Shown in pieces: positions 47,210 through 60,146 of a stretch of DNA of 64,000 nucleotides. Source of the stretch: Chrysomallon squamiferum (lineage: Eukaryota; Mollusca; Gastropoda; Neomphalida; Peltospiridae); NCBI GenBank assembly GCA_012295275.1, contig CM022665.1:41373152-41437151 (forward strand), in the 5' to 3' direction. The position numbers were made by a program, and so were the translations under genes. A model generated the notes under the pieces. That model searched no databases. It saw only the letters and a list, made by a program, of their open reading frames with translations, and was not told the DNA's origin. Position 1 is the stretch's first letter, and every line of letters starts with the position of its first letter.

Positions 47210-47700
47210 TTAATGTCATCAGACGTCTTACCTGTCATTTGTCACTCAGAACAAATTACAAGACATCGCAGATGAGACAGATGGACTCTGAAGTATGAAG
47301 GGGCTCAGCTGGCATCAAAAACAGTGCTTTTAAGCAAAAAGGTATAACCTCACACATTAGCGCCAGTCTGCGGCAGGAATCTCAATTAGCCACATTTTGA
47401 TGAATGCTTTTCCGCTAGTGATCTTGCCTCTTTTGGCCAATTTCCGAAATTATCCCTTCTTCCGGCTTTTCTCAGAAATGATACATCCTTGCATTGTTTC
47501 CACGTTGCCCACTACCAAAAATGTATTTCCGTGCACCCGAACTGAGTCAAGTGCTGCCTGTCCTGACTAAGTCTTAATTCTTCAGCTCTTAACACTCGCT
47601 GTTGTTCTTCATCTTAATTGGCATAAAGGTGATTTGGTTACTCACTGCACCCGGCAGAATTGGTTTAATTGGCAGGAAAGAAAGGTAATGATAGGTAATT
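47210..47700. promoter_or_regulatory. Candidate regulatory island (the most striking in the window)
   Basis: About 490 bases free of repeats and convincing ORFs, with balanced composition. It has words such as CATTAGCGCCAGTCTGCGGC, CCTCTTTTGGCCAATTTCCG and TGCACCCGGCAGAATTGG. It contains several homeodomain-type cores: CTCAATTAGCC near 47382, CTTAATTGGC near 47612 and GGTTTAATTGGC near 47662. Such islands in invertebrate gene deserts are often conserved developmental enhancers; conservation cannot be tested here. Confidence 0.5.
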
Positions 47701-48430
47701 GTGTACTAATGCTTCATAAAAATTTAGTTTTATTTTCATGTCCTGTGCTGCTGCTAACAAATACAAAGTGCTCTTCTTTCAGCTAAGTCATTCACTCAAA
47801 TCAGCCTCAACAGGACATAATAATGTTGAGGACATTAGCCTGAAAACTCTTAGCAGAACAACATATATTGTTGTATATGCGAGTTAGATTTCGTAAAATA
47901 ACGATAATGAATTTACTTTGTATCTTACACATGGGTAAACTAATGTACCATGCTGTGTTTTTTTGTATAGTGTCAGTGTGTGAAATCAAAAACATAAAAT
48001 CTGTGACAGCTGTTTGGTTATAATTTGTTACAGAGAAATTTGTTGTATTTAGTGAAGAACTGATACTGATCTGTTCATATACTTTGTATGTGCCATTGTA
48101 TTGTCTATCTGTCTCATTCTAAGTCCCATTGTTACTTTTCTGTCTTTAACTCCACAGGATATGAAGTCTAATTGTGTTTTGTTGTTAGTTATTTCCTAAG
48201 TGTATACTGTATAAATTAAAATAATAATAATAATAATAGTAATAAAGAAATGTAAATAAAAAAGATATTTAGAAGCAATATTTATTAAAACCTGCAAACG
48301 TTCACAGAGGAAAGGTTTGGAATCTTCTTTTTAGAGAAATGGTATCTTGAAGTTTGTTCCTGTTATGGGATCCCTCTACTATTATTTTTATTTAAAAGTA
48401 ACCCGCCATTAAGATGTAAAATTTGTCCAA

Positions 48431-48488
<58 letters not shown>

Positions 48489-49540
48489 CCTTTTTTGTTG
48501 TCTGATGAGAGTTCTTTGAATTTAGTTCACTTCCTTTTTCTTTATGAATTGCTTTTGTAAACTGCGTCATGGTCTTTTTTTCTTCTTTTTCTTTTTTTTC
48601 ATTTATTTTATCTTAATAAGAGACTGTTTTATTTCAAAACAAAAGTGTATGACATTTACCATATCCAAATTCATAACAGTGGCATTTATTTTCAGTTGCA
48701 TTTTCAGGAAATGACCATACAAACTTTTGGAAGAAAAGCAACACATACAGATGATACATAGACATACGCAATAAAAAAAAAAAAAATTAAAAATAAAGCA
48801 CTACAAAGTCATAATTTTTGTAAATACTGCTTTTTTTGTTGCTTTTTTTTTTTTTTTTTTTTTGCACTCTCCTTCAATGTTAAGAACTGTCTTTGCAAAA
48901 GGTGAAAAATAAATTCATCTATTTTGAAGTCAGACGTGTTTTATCTCAACGTTTTGTTTTCATCGAAATACATTTATTTAATTTTTTTCTTTTTCTTTTA
49001 AGGGTGTTTCTTTTTTTACATTTACAAAAGAAAAGACTTGTCTAGTAAATAATTGGTTTGTACATAAATAGGTTGTTTTTTTTTAAGAAGAAAAGAGTAA
49101 CTTAATAAAAACATTTTGTGTTGTTGTTTTTTTTGGAAAAGAAAGAAGAAAAGTTTGAGCTGTTTCAAGAATATTAACACTCGTATATAAAATATAAAAA
49201 AAAATGTAAATATTTGAACTGTTACCAAATTGTAATGACATCTTTGATATACATTGTTTTAGTATGTTTGATAATATTTACAAGTTTATGAGAATTAGCT
49301 ATGTAAATAATTTATATTTAGAAATTAAAAACACAATCACCATCATCATCATCTATTGTAGATAAAACAGAGGACATTTCAAAGATGTTTTCATTATATT
49401 CGTGTTATGATCCTGATAGCAAAACTTTGACACTAAACTGATCAGTACTCTGTGTGTATGTTAATTATTTAGAGACCTGTCTTACAATAATTATCTATAT
49501 TCAGCCAACAATTATTTCTTTGCGAACATCTGATCACATT
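47701..49540. other. AT-rich gene-free interval
   Basis: Contains the long T run at 48433-48488, another T run near 48842-48863, and scattered A/T-rich DNA. No gene seen. Confidence 0.5.
48433..48488. repeat. poly(T) run of 56
   Basis: The longest homopolymer in the window. Its length is likely polymorphic and hard to sequence. Confidence 0.98.
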
Positions 49541-49640
49541 GAAAAATGCCCCCAAAGCCTTTAGTTAAGAAAAGGTCATATAAAAGGTTCCTGTGTATCA
49601 ACACTTCATCTGGATTTCTCTCTCTTGATGGAAATCAACA
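49540..49640 (+). mobile_element. Possible SINE fragment
   Basis: AAAAGGTCATATAAAAGGTT followed by CTGGATTTCTCTCTCTTGAT resembles the post-core part of the SINE family. It is short and diverged, so chance is possible. Confidence 0.35.
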
Positions 49641-49900
49641 AAACAAGTCATCAATCCGACACACTTCATCAGTATGGCTGCCACAAGATGACATTTTCAC
49701 TTGCTAACAATTGCAAGAGAATCCTAAGATTTTTGCTTCTAATTCTTTTTGCCCCAAGGACATGTCCAGTTCCTAACAGTTACCGTCCTTTTTCACAAGA
49801 CTTCCCTGCCTGGAAGCCTTCTCATTTGAAGCACATTAAAATCAATCACTTGGCAGTTTGAGGGTTCAAATATGTCCGTGGACATCAGCGATCCGTCAGT
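49641..49900. promoter_or_regulatory. Balanced-composition island
   Basis: Repeat-free DNA up to a T run near 49917. A plus frame of 78 codons (49625-49861) has no family signature. Candidate conserved element only. Confidence 0.25.
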
Positions 49901-50599
49901 ATAATAATTACTTCATTTTTTTTTTTTTTTTTTTTTTTTTGAGTGTTAATTATCTATCTCTTGTTGTTCTTGTTTAGAATAATAAACTTACTAAAAATAT
50001 GGAAAAAATAAATAAAAATGAAAATGAATCAAATACACAGCCGTATATGTTTGTTTTTCTTTCTCTGTTATTCTGTATGAGTCATTGTCTTTCTCTTGTT
50101 TTGAGTCCCATTATAACATTCTGTGTATCTGTCTTTCTGTCTGTCTCTTTAGTTTTCTTTTTCCTTTTCTACAGATGGAAATGACAAAGAAATGGCAGAT
50201 GGTACATTATATTACTGTCAGCGATTAATTTGGTGTCAGCAAAAGTAATAGAATTTATATTTCAGTAAAGAATTATGAATATAAATAAGACAAATCTGTA
50301 ACTGCCAATAAAAAAAATAAAACCAGCATCACCAGTAACCCAGAAGAAATGGATGGAGGGGAAATAAAAAATAAATAAATAAATAATAAAATAAAAATAT
50401 ATATGATATTGAATGCTGTAATTTTGTCTCGTGTGTAAATAGAGTTCAGTGTAAATTAAATAAATAAATAAAAGTAAAATGTTTATTCTTCTACTAACTT
50501 GTTATTAGCAAAAGAAAAAAAATTTCCAATGGGCAGTTTGAAGAACATTAACAAAATTGTTTTCATTATTTAGATGATCATTACTAGATGTCATTCATA

Positions 50600-50840
50600 C
50601 ATTTGTTTTGTTATGATGATAACAAAAGAAGAAATCTGTTATCATTATTTTTTAGTCTATTCTTATGAGTCAGCAGCAAGGAAGCTTCTGCATATACCCT
50701 TTCTAACCCCATACACAGGAGAACACATACCTCTGTCTTTTTACAAGCCAGTTTTGACTGGACAGATTTTTCAAAATGAACATGTTTATTGATCCATCTG
50801 CATGATCCAGAGATTAGCACCATCTCATTCTGCTGATGCT
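50600..50840 (-). mobile_element. SINE copy, reverse orientation
   Basis: The plus strand reads AGTCAGCAGCAAGGAAGCTT, CTGCATATACCC, CACAGGAGAACACATACC, then AAGCCAGTTTTGACTGG. This is the reverse complement of the SINE core and 3' half in the right order. The tRNA head (right side) is eroded. The short frames on both strands here are part of the element. Confidence 0.65.
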
Positions 50841-50879
50841 TGTTGAAATTTGTTGCACTGAAGATTATTAAAGTGTGAA

Positions 50880-51060
50880 ATATGGATTTACTTTACTCTA
50901 CAATTCCTTGACCTTTACTTGATCATCATTGTAATCATTTCGCAAATCAAATTGCCATGGCAATAGATCACTTGAATAGATCGATGAAGAAATAATAATC
51001 TAGTTTTTATATTACGGCGAGTCCAGTGTTAAGTCCTTCATATGGCATCATGCTTTATTT
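50880..51060. promoter_or_regulatory. Small balanced island
   Basis: Repeat-free sequence with CAAATTGCCATGGCAAT (an inverted repeat around CCATGG) and TATTACGGCGAGTCCAG. No ORF. Confidence 0.3.
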
Positions 51061-51074
51061 TGGCATTTAAGTAA

Positions 51075-51320
51075 TATGTGTTTGTGTGTGCATGGAGCAT
51101 GTGTGGTGTGTTTGAATAAGCATGTGGATGTCTGTATCTGCTTAGTTCAGTGTATGTATGTATGTATGTGGGTATGTGTGTGTGTGTATCTGTGTGTACT
51201 TATGGGTGTGTGTGCAAAAAGGTAGAATATGTTAAAGTATGCATCAGTATGTGTGTGTGTGTATAAGCATATATCTCTCTGACTATATTTCGGTATGTGT
51301 GTGTTTATGTGAACATAAAC
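51075..51320. repeat. GT-rich low-complexity block
   Basis: GTATGTATGTATGTG and TGTGTGTG runs interspersed with unique bases. Confidence 0.85.
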
Positions 51321-51524
51321 AACATTAAATCTTTTCATGTAATATGCTTCATGTTGACATTTAATGATGTCTCATGTGAGAAAGCTGCTCCCTTGATGCT
51401 CAGTTTATTGACAGGGATTTTCTATCATTCATTGTGTTTTTATTAGTTATCACAAGCTTTATGTACAGTATACATGTCTGTTGTCATAAATTTGTTCTTA
51501 TTATTTCCACATTAATGTGTCTGT

Positions 51525-51628
51525 ACATATTGATATGTATCATTGATGTGTGTACATATTAATGTGTGCATACATATTGATATGTATCATAAGTGTTCAG
51601 ATGTTGATATGTATCATAAGTGTTCAGA
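51525..51628. repeat. Short minisatellite, unit about 27 bp
   Basis: TTGATATGTATCATAAGTGT plus TCAGATG recurs in tandem at about 51578 and 51605. Two earlier diverged units carry TTGATATGTATCATTGATGT and ACATATTAATGTGTG. Confidence 0.85.
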
Positions 51629-51702
51629 TCTCTGTGTGTGTGTCTGCAAGTATATATATACATGTATGTATGTGTGTAGTAATGTGCAAGTGGTTAAATG
51701 AA

Positions 51703-51705
<3 letters not shown>

Positions 51706-51744
<39 letters not shown>
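51706..51744. repeat. (GT)n microsatellite
   Basis: About 19 GT units. It gives the Val/Cys and Thr/His frames seen on both strands. Confidence 0.95.
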
Positions 51745-51748
<4 letters not shown>

Positions 51749-52662
51749 GCAGGTTGTGTATGCATCTATATGTATTTTTAATATGTGTGTGAAAATAGTG
51801 AACAAATGGAATGTTCAATTGACTCAGTGTGGTTTTGCTTCATGGAACACAGCTGCCTGCAAATGACAGCATGGCACAGCAGGTAACCAATTATCTTTCC
51901 AAGTTTAGTAACTAGATTGCAAGCGCTGTGGACTTGTCCACATTTTTACCAGTCATTTCAAAGTATGTGTTACTTTGGTCATTGATTTTTATTTATTTTT
52001 TTTTTTTTTTTGTATATATATTTTCCCTTTATTTCCTGAATCACTAAATTGGATAATGCTACACTTGAAAGTGTTTGAAAACAGTTAACATAATAGTGTG
52101 GGTTTTTTTTTCTCAAGCTTTTTGGTTTTGTTTCTGATGTTTTCTTTATTTTTTGTATTGTTTTCCCTTTTTTGTTCCCCTCCTTCTTTCTTTCTTTGTT
52201 TTTTTTTTCTTTCTACAAATCAGTCAGTGTAAAGGATGATGTCACCATTATACAATTATAAATATCAAATTGTGGCCTTCTCAAATTCGTTTTTTTTTTT
52301 ACACTTCCTACATGCTTTATTATTAGTAAAGGCTGGTCTCTTAACGCTGTCATAACAATAACTTGGTATTATATCACAATTTTCTTGCAGTTTGTTGTAC
52401 CACATATACCTTTTAATTAGTTTTCACACAAACTAATTAATCTGGATGTTACATAATTGTGCCTGCTTCTGGTTATTAATGTACTCCTATATACTAAAGT
52501 ATATTAAACACCTAACTATTACATATCAACATTTCTCACACTTGTCATTTATCATGTGATAGATATACACAAAAAGAGTGAAAAAAAAAAAAAAATAAAA
52601 AAAAATAAAGGAAAATATTTAACTAATAGTTAAGAAAGAATAATTATTATTGAGTGAGCTGT

Positions 52663-53030
52663 TATTTTAAATTTCAAAATTTATTATGTTTAATCATTTG
52701 TTTTTATATTAAATTTAATATTCTGTTAATTTAAAAATTTTGTTGTTAAATGTAATATTCAGTTATATTAAATTTCAAAATTTATGTTCAGTTTGTTAAT
52801 TTATTATGATCAATTTAATAATCCATATTTAATATTTTTACCTTATATTAATCATTCTTTAATTATTTTATTTTATTACCCAAAATGTTACATTAAATTT
52901 AATCACATACATTATTTTCAATTTCAAAATTCATTACATTAAATTAAAACCATTAATTATATCAAATTTCAGAATAAAGTTAATGATTTATTATATTAAA
53001 TTTCAAAATCAGTTATGTTAAATTTAAAAA
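52663..53030. repeat. Decayed AT-rich tandem repeat
   Basis: Variants of TTATATTAAATTTCAAAATT recur at least eight times at irregular intervals of roughly 20-60 bases. Confidence 0.7.
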
Positions 53031-53217
53031 GTTCAAAGCTTCTCTGCCTTAAAGGTGATTCCATCGGTACTTTAAAAATATTTAAGAGGAACAGACATGT
53101 TACAACTGGTATGAGTACCATACAGATCCTCAGTAATGAGCCAATCATAAAAATAGTTCTAATTCCTTTTTTCTTTTTTTCTTTTTGTCATACACTGTGT
53201 TGTATGTTCTAGTTTTA

Positions 53218-53800
53218 GGTGGTCAAGCCATCAGTCATGGTTTTGTAGGTACAGGAAGACAATTTGTTGGAAGAAATTCTTAAAATTTTTGTAAACTATA
53301 CATTATTGGTTTTTTTGGTGGGTCTTTGTGAGTTTATTTTTGTGTGTTTTTTGGCATAAAACATCAAGTATGGTGGCCAAGCCTTAGTGCAGAATGTACA
53401 ACCAGATTTAATTTGTAAATTTTTGTGTAAATGTATTCTTTGTTCTTTCTGCATGCAGCATCAATTATGGTAGTCAGGCCTGTAGGTACAAGCAGATAAT
53501 TCATTATAGCAATTTGAAATTTTTTTGTAAACTATTTTTTTTTTTTTGTTATCTTTTTCATAAAGCATCAGTAATTATGGGAAAGCCATAGATACTGCTG
53601 TATGTACATGCAAATAATTCACTGTAGTGAATTTGAATAATTATGTAAACTATTCATTACATAAAGCATCATTTATGGTGGTCAAACCATTAGTCATGGT
53701 TCTGTATGTATAAGCAGATCATTCGTTATAAGAAATCTGAAAAATATTTTAAATTGATCTTTTTTTCTTTTCTTTTTGTTGCAAAAAAAAAAACCATCAG
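53218..53800. repeat. Tandem repeat, about five units of 95-150 bp
   Basis: GGTGGTCAAGCCATCAGTCA (53218), ATGGTGGCCAAGCC (53370), ATGGTAGTCAGGCC (53467), ATTATGGGAAAGCC (53573) and ATGGTGGTCAAACCATTAGT (53675) start successive units. Each continues with TGTAGGTACAAGCAGATAAT, ATTCATTATAG and TTTTGTAAACTAT words and a CATAAAGCATCA lead-in. Confidence 0.85.
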
Positions 53801-53949
53801 TCATAATAATTTTCATTCTTGTTAATAAAGCATGCATACTATTTATGTCCTTGTCTGAGATTTCAAAAACGGTAGACATACAGAAACGGTCTGTTCTGTT
53901 TCATAATCGTATCATCAGAATGCAGTCATTGAATGGCTGTAGGACATAG

Positions 53950-53977
53950 TGATGATGATGATGATGATGATGATGAT
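53950..53977. repeat. (GAT)n microsatellite
   Basis: About nine GAT units; reads as poly-Met in one frame. Confidence 0.95.
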
Positions 53978-54471
53978 AATGATTATGAAACAAGGCAAAA
54001 TGATGAAGAATCTAATGCCTTTTCTCATACCTGTAAAGTACTATGAAAGTTGTTGCCAGGTTGATAATAAGTCGGTTAAAGAAACCTCACTGAATTACTT
54101 CCAGCTCTATAAACAAAGCCATCAGCATTAATTACTGCAGATGTAGTCACATTAAATCTTTCATTTGTTCTGTTTACTCAAGAATATCCACTTTTATCTC
54201 ATTTTTTTTTGTGTGTTTCTTCAACATGTACATATATATGCTGTGGTCATTACTGGTCAGCTGTTGCCGATTCTCATCAACATTTCACTGTGTGAAAATA
54301 ATACATAAATTTCTCCTTTACGCTGATGAATAAAAACCATTTAATTCCACTTGGTTTTAATTATTATGAAAACAGTGTATGTTTGCATGTGTGTATTTCC
54401 ATTGCAGTGCCAAAATGAACTGATGAAAAGAATATTTTGAATGTGTGTATTTATCACTTTTTTTATGTGTG

Positions 54472-54501
54472 CATACATACATACATACATGCATACATAC
54501 A
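54472..54501. repeat. (CATA)n microsatellite
   Basis: About seven CATA units with one GCATA interruption. Confidence 0.95.
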
Positions 54502-54789
54502 TTTACTATTTTTTTAAATTTTCTGTAAACTGTCAAATTCAACTGCATGTTCAGAATCCCTTTCTTGAATTCCAAAATGTTTCAGTGAACAGCCAAAATA
54601 GTGATAAATTATAGTTTTCCAACTGTTCACAGGCATACTCTATTTTATGCATAAAATTATTAAACAATATTTTATAAAAATACCTACAGACTATCTGTAT
54701 ACATTGTTTGTGAAATATCAATGGAATTTGTATTTAGACTTAAATCATAGTCTCCTTGTATTCTTAATCTGCTTATAACTGAGCAACCA

Positions 54790-55230
54790 CTACCTCATTA
54801 TATCCCAGCCTGCTGTCTCCTTAAATCCCCAAATCTACTGTCTCCTTAAATCCCAACATCCACTGCCTCTTTTTATCCCAATAACTACTCTCTTAATATC
54901 CCAATATCCACTATCTTCTTAAATCCCAACATCTACTATTTCCGTGTATCCCAACATCCACTATTTCCTCATATCTCAACATCCACTATCTCTTAATATT
55001 TCACTATCCACTATCTCCTTATATCCCAACATCCACTGTATTCTTGTATCCCAATATCCACTATCTCCTTATATCCCAATATCCATTGTCTCCTTATATC
55101 CCAACATCCACTATTTCCTCATATCTCAACATCCACTATCTCTTTATATTTCAGTATCAACTATCTCCTTATATCCCAACATCCACTGTATTCTTATATA
55201 CCAATATCCACTATTTTCCTTATATCCCAG
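54790..55230. repeat. 25-bp minisatellite with 150-bp higher-order repeat
   Basis: The basic unit is about CCCAACATCCACTATCTCCT plus TATAT (25 bases). The left part is irregular. From about 54950 a six-unit block recurs with a 150-base period: CTATTTCCTCATATCTCAAC is at 54961 and again at 55111, and the following variant units repeat in the same order. Open plus-strand frames (YPNIHYLLISQ) are translations of the unit. Confidence 0.93.
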
Positions 55231-55569
55231 AATCTCAAACATGTCCAGTCTCAAGGATTTTGAATAAAGGGATGTGTTCTTAATAACACCATTATAATAG
55301 TATTTAATTATCATGAAAACGGTGCTGCTAAACATCTCACTGTTATACTGCTGTAATTATCTTTTAATTAATGTCATCAAAATTTATTTTAACAAATACA
55401 CTGGTGATATTTCAATCAGTGCTTCGCTTAAGCGAAAACAAAAGACAGATTTTCCTATCAGCTGGCAGATATAACATCTGCTGTGTTTACAATGGTTTGC
55501 TGTTAAATAGTTAGATTAGTGCAAAAGTATAAACAGTGTACAGAACACAGTCTTTATTTATTTGGGATA

Positions 55570-55777
55570 TATATATATATATATATTTTTAGTTTGTACA
55601 TGTCATTTATTTACTATAAAAAAATCGGTCGTTTATTTTGTATATATATTTAGTTATGTTTTTATTTACGTTTTATTATATGCATGCTATTTAGTTATGT
55701 TTTTGTATATACATGCTGTTTATTTGTTTACCTTTTAATATATACATGCTATTTATTTTTCAGTACAAACAAGTAAT

Positions 55778-55816
<39 letters not shown>

Positions 55817-55818
55817 TT
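55570..55818. repeat. (TA)n, about 45-bp AT repeats and (TTTA)n
   Basis: A TA run at 55570-55587 is followed by diverged units containing CATGCTATTTAGTTATGTTT, then a TTTA run at 55781-55818. Confidence 0.8.
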
Positions 55819-55819
55819 A

Positions 55820-57680
55820 GTGTGCACATGTACTTGTACAGTGAATGTAAATTTCAAAAAACAATGTGGATACTTTTTGTTTTATACACATTATGCTTTT
55901 TGAATGATAAAAAGTTATAAAACCCAACAAAAAAGAAAAAAATAATATAAAATAAAAAGTCAAAAACAAATAACCAGAATTAGTTTCCACTACTTCAGTT
56001 AACACTGAAGAACTCTCTTATTGATGAAACTTTTAATTGGCTTCTAACTAAACAGTGCAAAAAAAACCTTACCAACCATAAAATTAAAACTAATTTTATT
56101 CATTGACGGCCGATGAATAAAAATATTTTGTTGTTTTACTGAGTTTTTGTTGTTATTGTTGGTATTCTGTTTTACCTGTTAAAAGTTTTACTAAACTCTG
56201 TACCATTCAGACTATTTGCTAAAATATTTTATTAACTGCTTATTTGTTTTTAATTTCCACCTTTGTTGTTTTTGTGGGGGTTTTTAAAATATATTTCATC
56301 CTACAGTCAGTTTGGTTTTATTGATATATATACTGCAAAATACTAAAGTTTAATCAGTATTATAAATAATTGTAAACTGCTTTTATTTTATTTTCCTGGG
56401 GTTCTTATTTATTTATAATTTTATATTATTATTATTTCTTTCTTTTTTTTCAATTTTAATTTGACATTTTCTGTTTCACATAATACGTTTTCACAAATTC
56501 GAATGTCACAGTTACATTAACTTGCTAAAGATAAATAATAGAATTAATAACTTACCTTCAGCTGGAGAATATTTTCTTTTTTTTTTTTTCTTTCTTTCTT
56601 TCTTTTATTTTAGTTTTCTTTTTAAAAAAAAGAAGAAAAACCTGAAACAAGACCAACAAGAGCAAACAAAAAGAAACTCCGTTCAAAAATTAACAAGTGT
56701 GATACAGCCTGAGTTATAGGTTTTACATGATCCGAGCATATGATTCAGATGTACCTGTAGTAGTAAATTTATACGAGTTCTTTAATACTGCACACTATTC
56801 AATTTGTCCAGCCCAGAAGCACCATAGTGGACACATTGCCATTGATCGACTTGTTTGTGCTGATCCCATTGGTCTTGGAAGGACACTATCTCCACCTCAC
56901 TTGTCATAGTGAACTCTTCCACTGCCAGTATGGTCAGATGTGGCAGAATCTATTTAAGTGACCAGCCGAGGGTATTCAGGTTGAAGAGAAATCAGTTCTC
57001 AGCCAGTTGTTGTCTTCTTGTTGGGTGGAATGGTAAGGAACGTGATTAAAATGAAATATATAAAAGAATGTTATTTTTGAAAAAGAAGAAAACAATATAG
57101 ATTTTAATTTTTTCAATGAAATTGGTAAGATTTAAGTCTGTTGGAATTATTTATCTTTTTCCTTTTTTTTTTTTTACACTTTTTTGCCTCGTTTTTTCTT
57201 TTTTTTTTCCCTTTTCTTTTTCTCCTTTGTTTTTGTTTTTTGTCATCTCTTTTTTTTTTTTTTATAAATTCTTTTTTGGGATATGGTTAAATAATGATTT
57301 TATTATTACCATTATTTTCATTATTTCTTTTAATTTAAGCAGTAAAAAATAATCCATCAACAATATAAATGAATCTTCATATTTGTAAAATGTTACAGTT
57401 TAATGGATTTCTTCATAAAATCAGATTTTGAAAATATCAGCTATTTAACTTAATTTATATAATTACTGAACAATAGAAACCATTTTTGGCTAAAAGATTT
57501 TTTTTTTTAATTTTAGTATAATGTTTTTGTTTTTAGGATTTATTTATTTAGTTTAATTTATTTTTTTTTTTTAATTTTTTTTTTTTACATTATTATTATT
57601 ATTATAATTCTGTTGTTGTTTTCTTTACTGAAGGTATATTGTTTCCTCTTAATGTAACTGATGCTATTTATACATGATTA
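55820..57680. other. Gene-free interval
   Basis: AT-rich with T runs near 56578 and 57165-57260. One balanced patch at 56730-57020 contains ATTGATCGACTTGTTTGTGC and GGCAGAATCTATTTAAGTGA. It could be a conserved element or an unrecognised transposon fragment; its 60-codon plus frame lacks a family signature. Confidence 0.45.
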
Positions 57681-57865
57681 TTCACTGGGCCATTCATCTG
57701 TACTGCCTTTTTTAGACCATTTCCCCAGGCCATTCAAAAACTGTTTTTTGGGTGTTTTTTTTGAAAGATCAAAGTTTGTGTTTGGCTATCAATGGGAAGG
57801 TTCATATAAATGATAAATTGTTGCTAATCAGTAACAACAGTCCTTGTTTTCTCTCAGATTTATTC
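57680..57865 (+). mobile_element. SINE copy (core to 3' half)
   Basis: CACTGGGCCATTCAT, GCTATCAATGGGAAGG, TTCATATAAATGATAAATTG, TTGCTAATC, then CAACAGTCC and TTTTCTCTCAG are in the order of the SINE family's central and 3' blocks. A T-rich insertion separates the first block. Confidence 0.6.
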
Positions 57866-57869
57866 ATTT

Positions 57870-58617
57870 ATAATAAAACCTTGTAAACCTTGTTGAGGTT
57901 AAACATACATTTTTTTTTTTTTTTTTATTCATTCATTCAGCATTTTAACGCCAGTTTATTTAAACAACAGGAAAAATAATAAAACTCTTAATTTTCTATA
58001 AAAAAACCCCATCAATTGATGTTTTTGTTTCTCCATTGTTCTGCTTTAGGAGATGTATTAATCCTGTATATGGCTGACTGCCCAGCAAATTTTCTTTGCT
58101 TCCTCTTAATGTAAATAAAAGACTATGAAATATTCTGTAGAATTTCACCCTTCACGTACCATTGATTACTAGATTACATCTGTCTTTTTCCTTTTCTGTT
58201 ATTATTTTTTTTTTTTATTATTATTTTTACTCCAGGCTAAGTGTGGGCTGATTGGATATCTCCAGCTCTTGGCAGATATTTTATTGAATATACAGCCAAC
58301 AGTTTGTTTTTAATAGCACTTCTTTGATGTTGTGTTACACATTTGATGTTATTGAAAACCATTGTCTTGATAGCATATGCTGATAGTTTTCAAAATGTGT
58401 ATCAGTTTGTGAAAATGTTGCCACTTGTGAAAGTCTGATGAAAAATAGATCAATAACCATTAAAAGTATTGATTTTTTTATTGATTTTTTTTTTTTTTTT
58501 TTAATTGGAAGAAAAGTTAAATTATTTTTGACATTTTTTTTTTTTTTTTTTTTTTATAAATGATACGAAAACAAAAAATTATTTCTATATGTTGTTTTAT
58601 TTAGAGATGTGACTTTA

Positions 58618-58651
<34 letters not shown>

Positions 58652-60140
58652 TTAAAAGATTAATCAAAATATATTTCTATACAGATAATTATTACATTTA
58701 TACCTTATCAGAGTCAGGATTATCCATTGTACAAATATGACAGGCACCAGAACTGCCAACATCCCAGGGTGACAAAAATCCTAAACAGACTCGATTCAAA
58801 TGGACAAGGAAGTACCAAGGGTGCTGAATACCAGTACATCATTGTGACCTAGTCTAGTCTTTGGTGAGAGTGAAATGCTTAAGACATCACTCTTAGCCAT
58901 TAATGTGTCAATGAAAAACGCAAAAAAAGAAAACCATTTGTAGTCTTGCCTTCATATTAGCAATAAATGTTTTTAAAGCCACATTTTGATTAGCTAGCCA
59001 ATTTGTACAACTCTAGACACTTTGAGTTGTTAGTTAGACCATCTTTAGAAACGTGAACATAATGATAATGGACACAGCGACACATAAAACACATTTTTAC
59101 ATCTCAGTTTGCTAATCTGGTGACTGATATTTTGCAGCAGATGACATTTACAAAGTTCTCTGGTTAACGAATTTGAGTTCTGTAAGAACCAAGTTTTAGA
59201 TGGGTGATTTAATAATGATAATAAATGAATAAGAGTACACACACACACACACAAATATATAAGTAACATTTCAAAATTCTGTAATGTACGTATTGTGTGA
59301 TCTTCATTTTGCAAAACTCTGTGTTCTAAGTGTATGAATGCTTTATTCATGTCCTTTGAATACATGCTTTCATGAAGTCAGTAATTAGATAAGACATTTC
59401 TACATTTCTTGTACCATAATTGTAAATCTAGTGTTATCATCTTGCTTAGTGTGTTTACAGAATTTTATTCTTAGATACAGAGGAATCATAAAACAACAGC
59501 TGTAATGTGCATATCTTAATAATATCAGTGATAAAAAAACCTTAGCACATTACTAATTTGGCATCTTGTAAAGGGTAATGTTTGCTTAACTGTATGTTTA
59601 GATATATAACATGTGCATTCTTCATCTTAGAATTGTGTACCTTGATAATATTTCTGAATTATTGTATATAAATAAATGTATGCAGTCTTGGAAAAGGTAT
59701 TTTCAAGGTCATCATGTTTAAGAATGTAACTTTCATATACATATACCAGACATAATCCATTTTCAATAACAGCAATGGATTAAATAACTTTTTGCAGTTA
59801 ATTGTTACATGGTATGGGCCACTAAACAATAATTAACATTTACAAAACCTCTTTTGTTTAAATTAATATGTTTATCCATTACTTACAGATCGTAAAATGG
59901 TGGTGTATTAATAACCACTAAGTTAATACAACACTTTTAATTCATGACAGGAAAGAAAGACCTTGTACCAAACGACATCAAATTGGCCATTTGAGCCAGC
60001 AAGGAAATCATATCCACTTGACATTTAGTCAACTTCTAACTGTATCTTTGAGAACTGATTGTCTTCAGAAGGTCACGATTCTCTTTAGCTAAGCAGCCTC
60101 TACAACAATTGCAAATAATTAATTGCAGTTGACCCTCAAA
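57870..60140. other. Gene-free interval
   Basis: T runs near 57910, 58210, 58485 and 58537 and an (ATT)n microsatellite at 58619-58651. A more balanced patch lies at 58720-58900, and a CA run near 59238. Around 59990 AGCCAGCAAGGAAATCATAT weakly resembles a reversed SINE core. No gene is supported. Confidence 0.45.
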
Positions 60141-60146
60141 TTGACA

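Noticed and set aside
54944-55283. Repetitive YPNIHYLLISQ-like proteins
   Set aside because: Direct translation of the 25-bp minisatellite.
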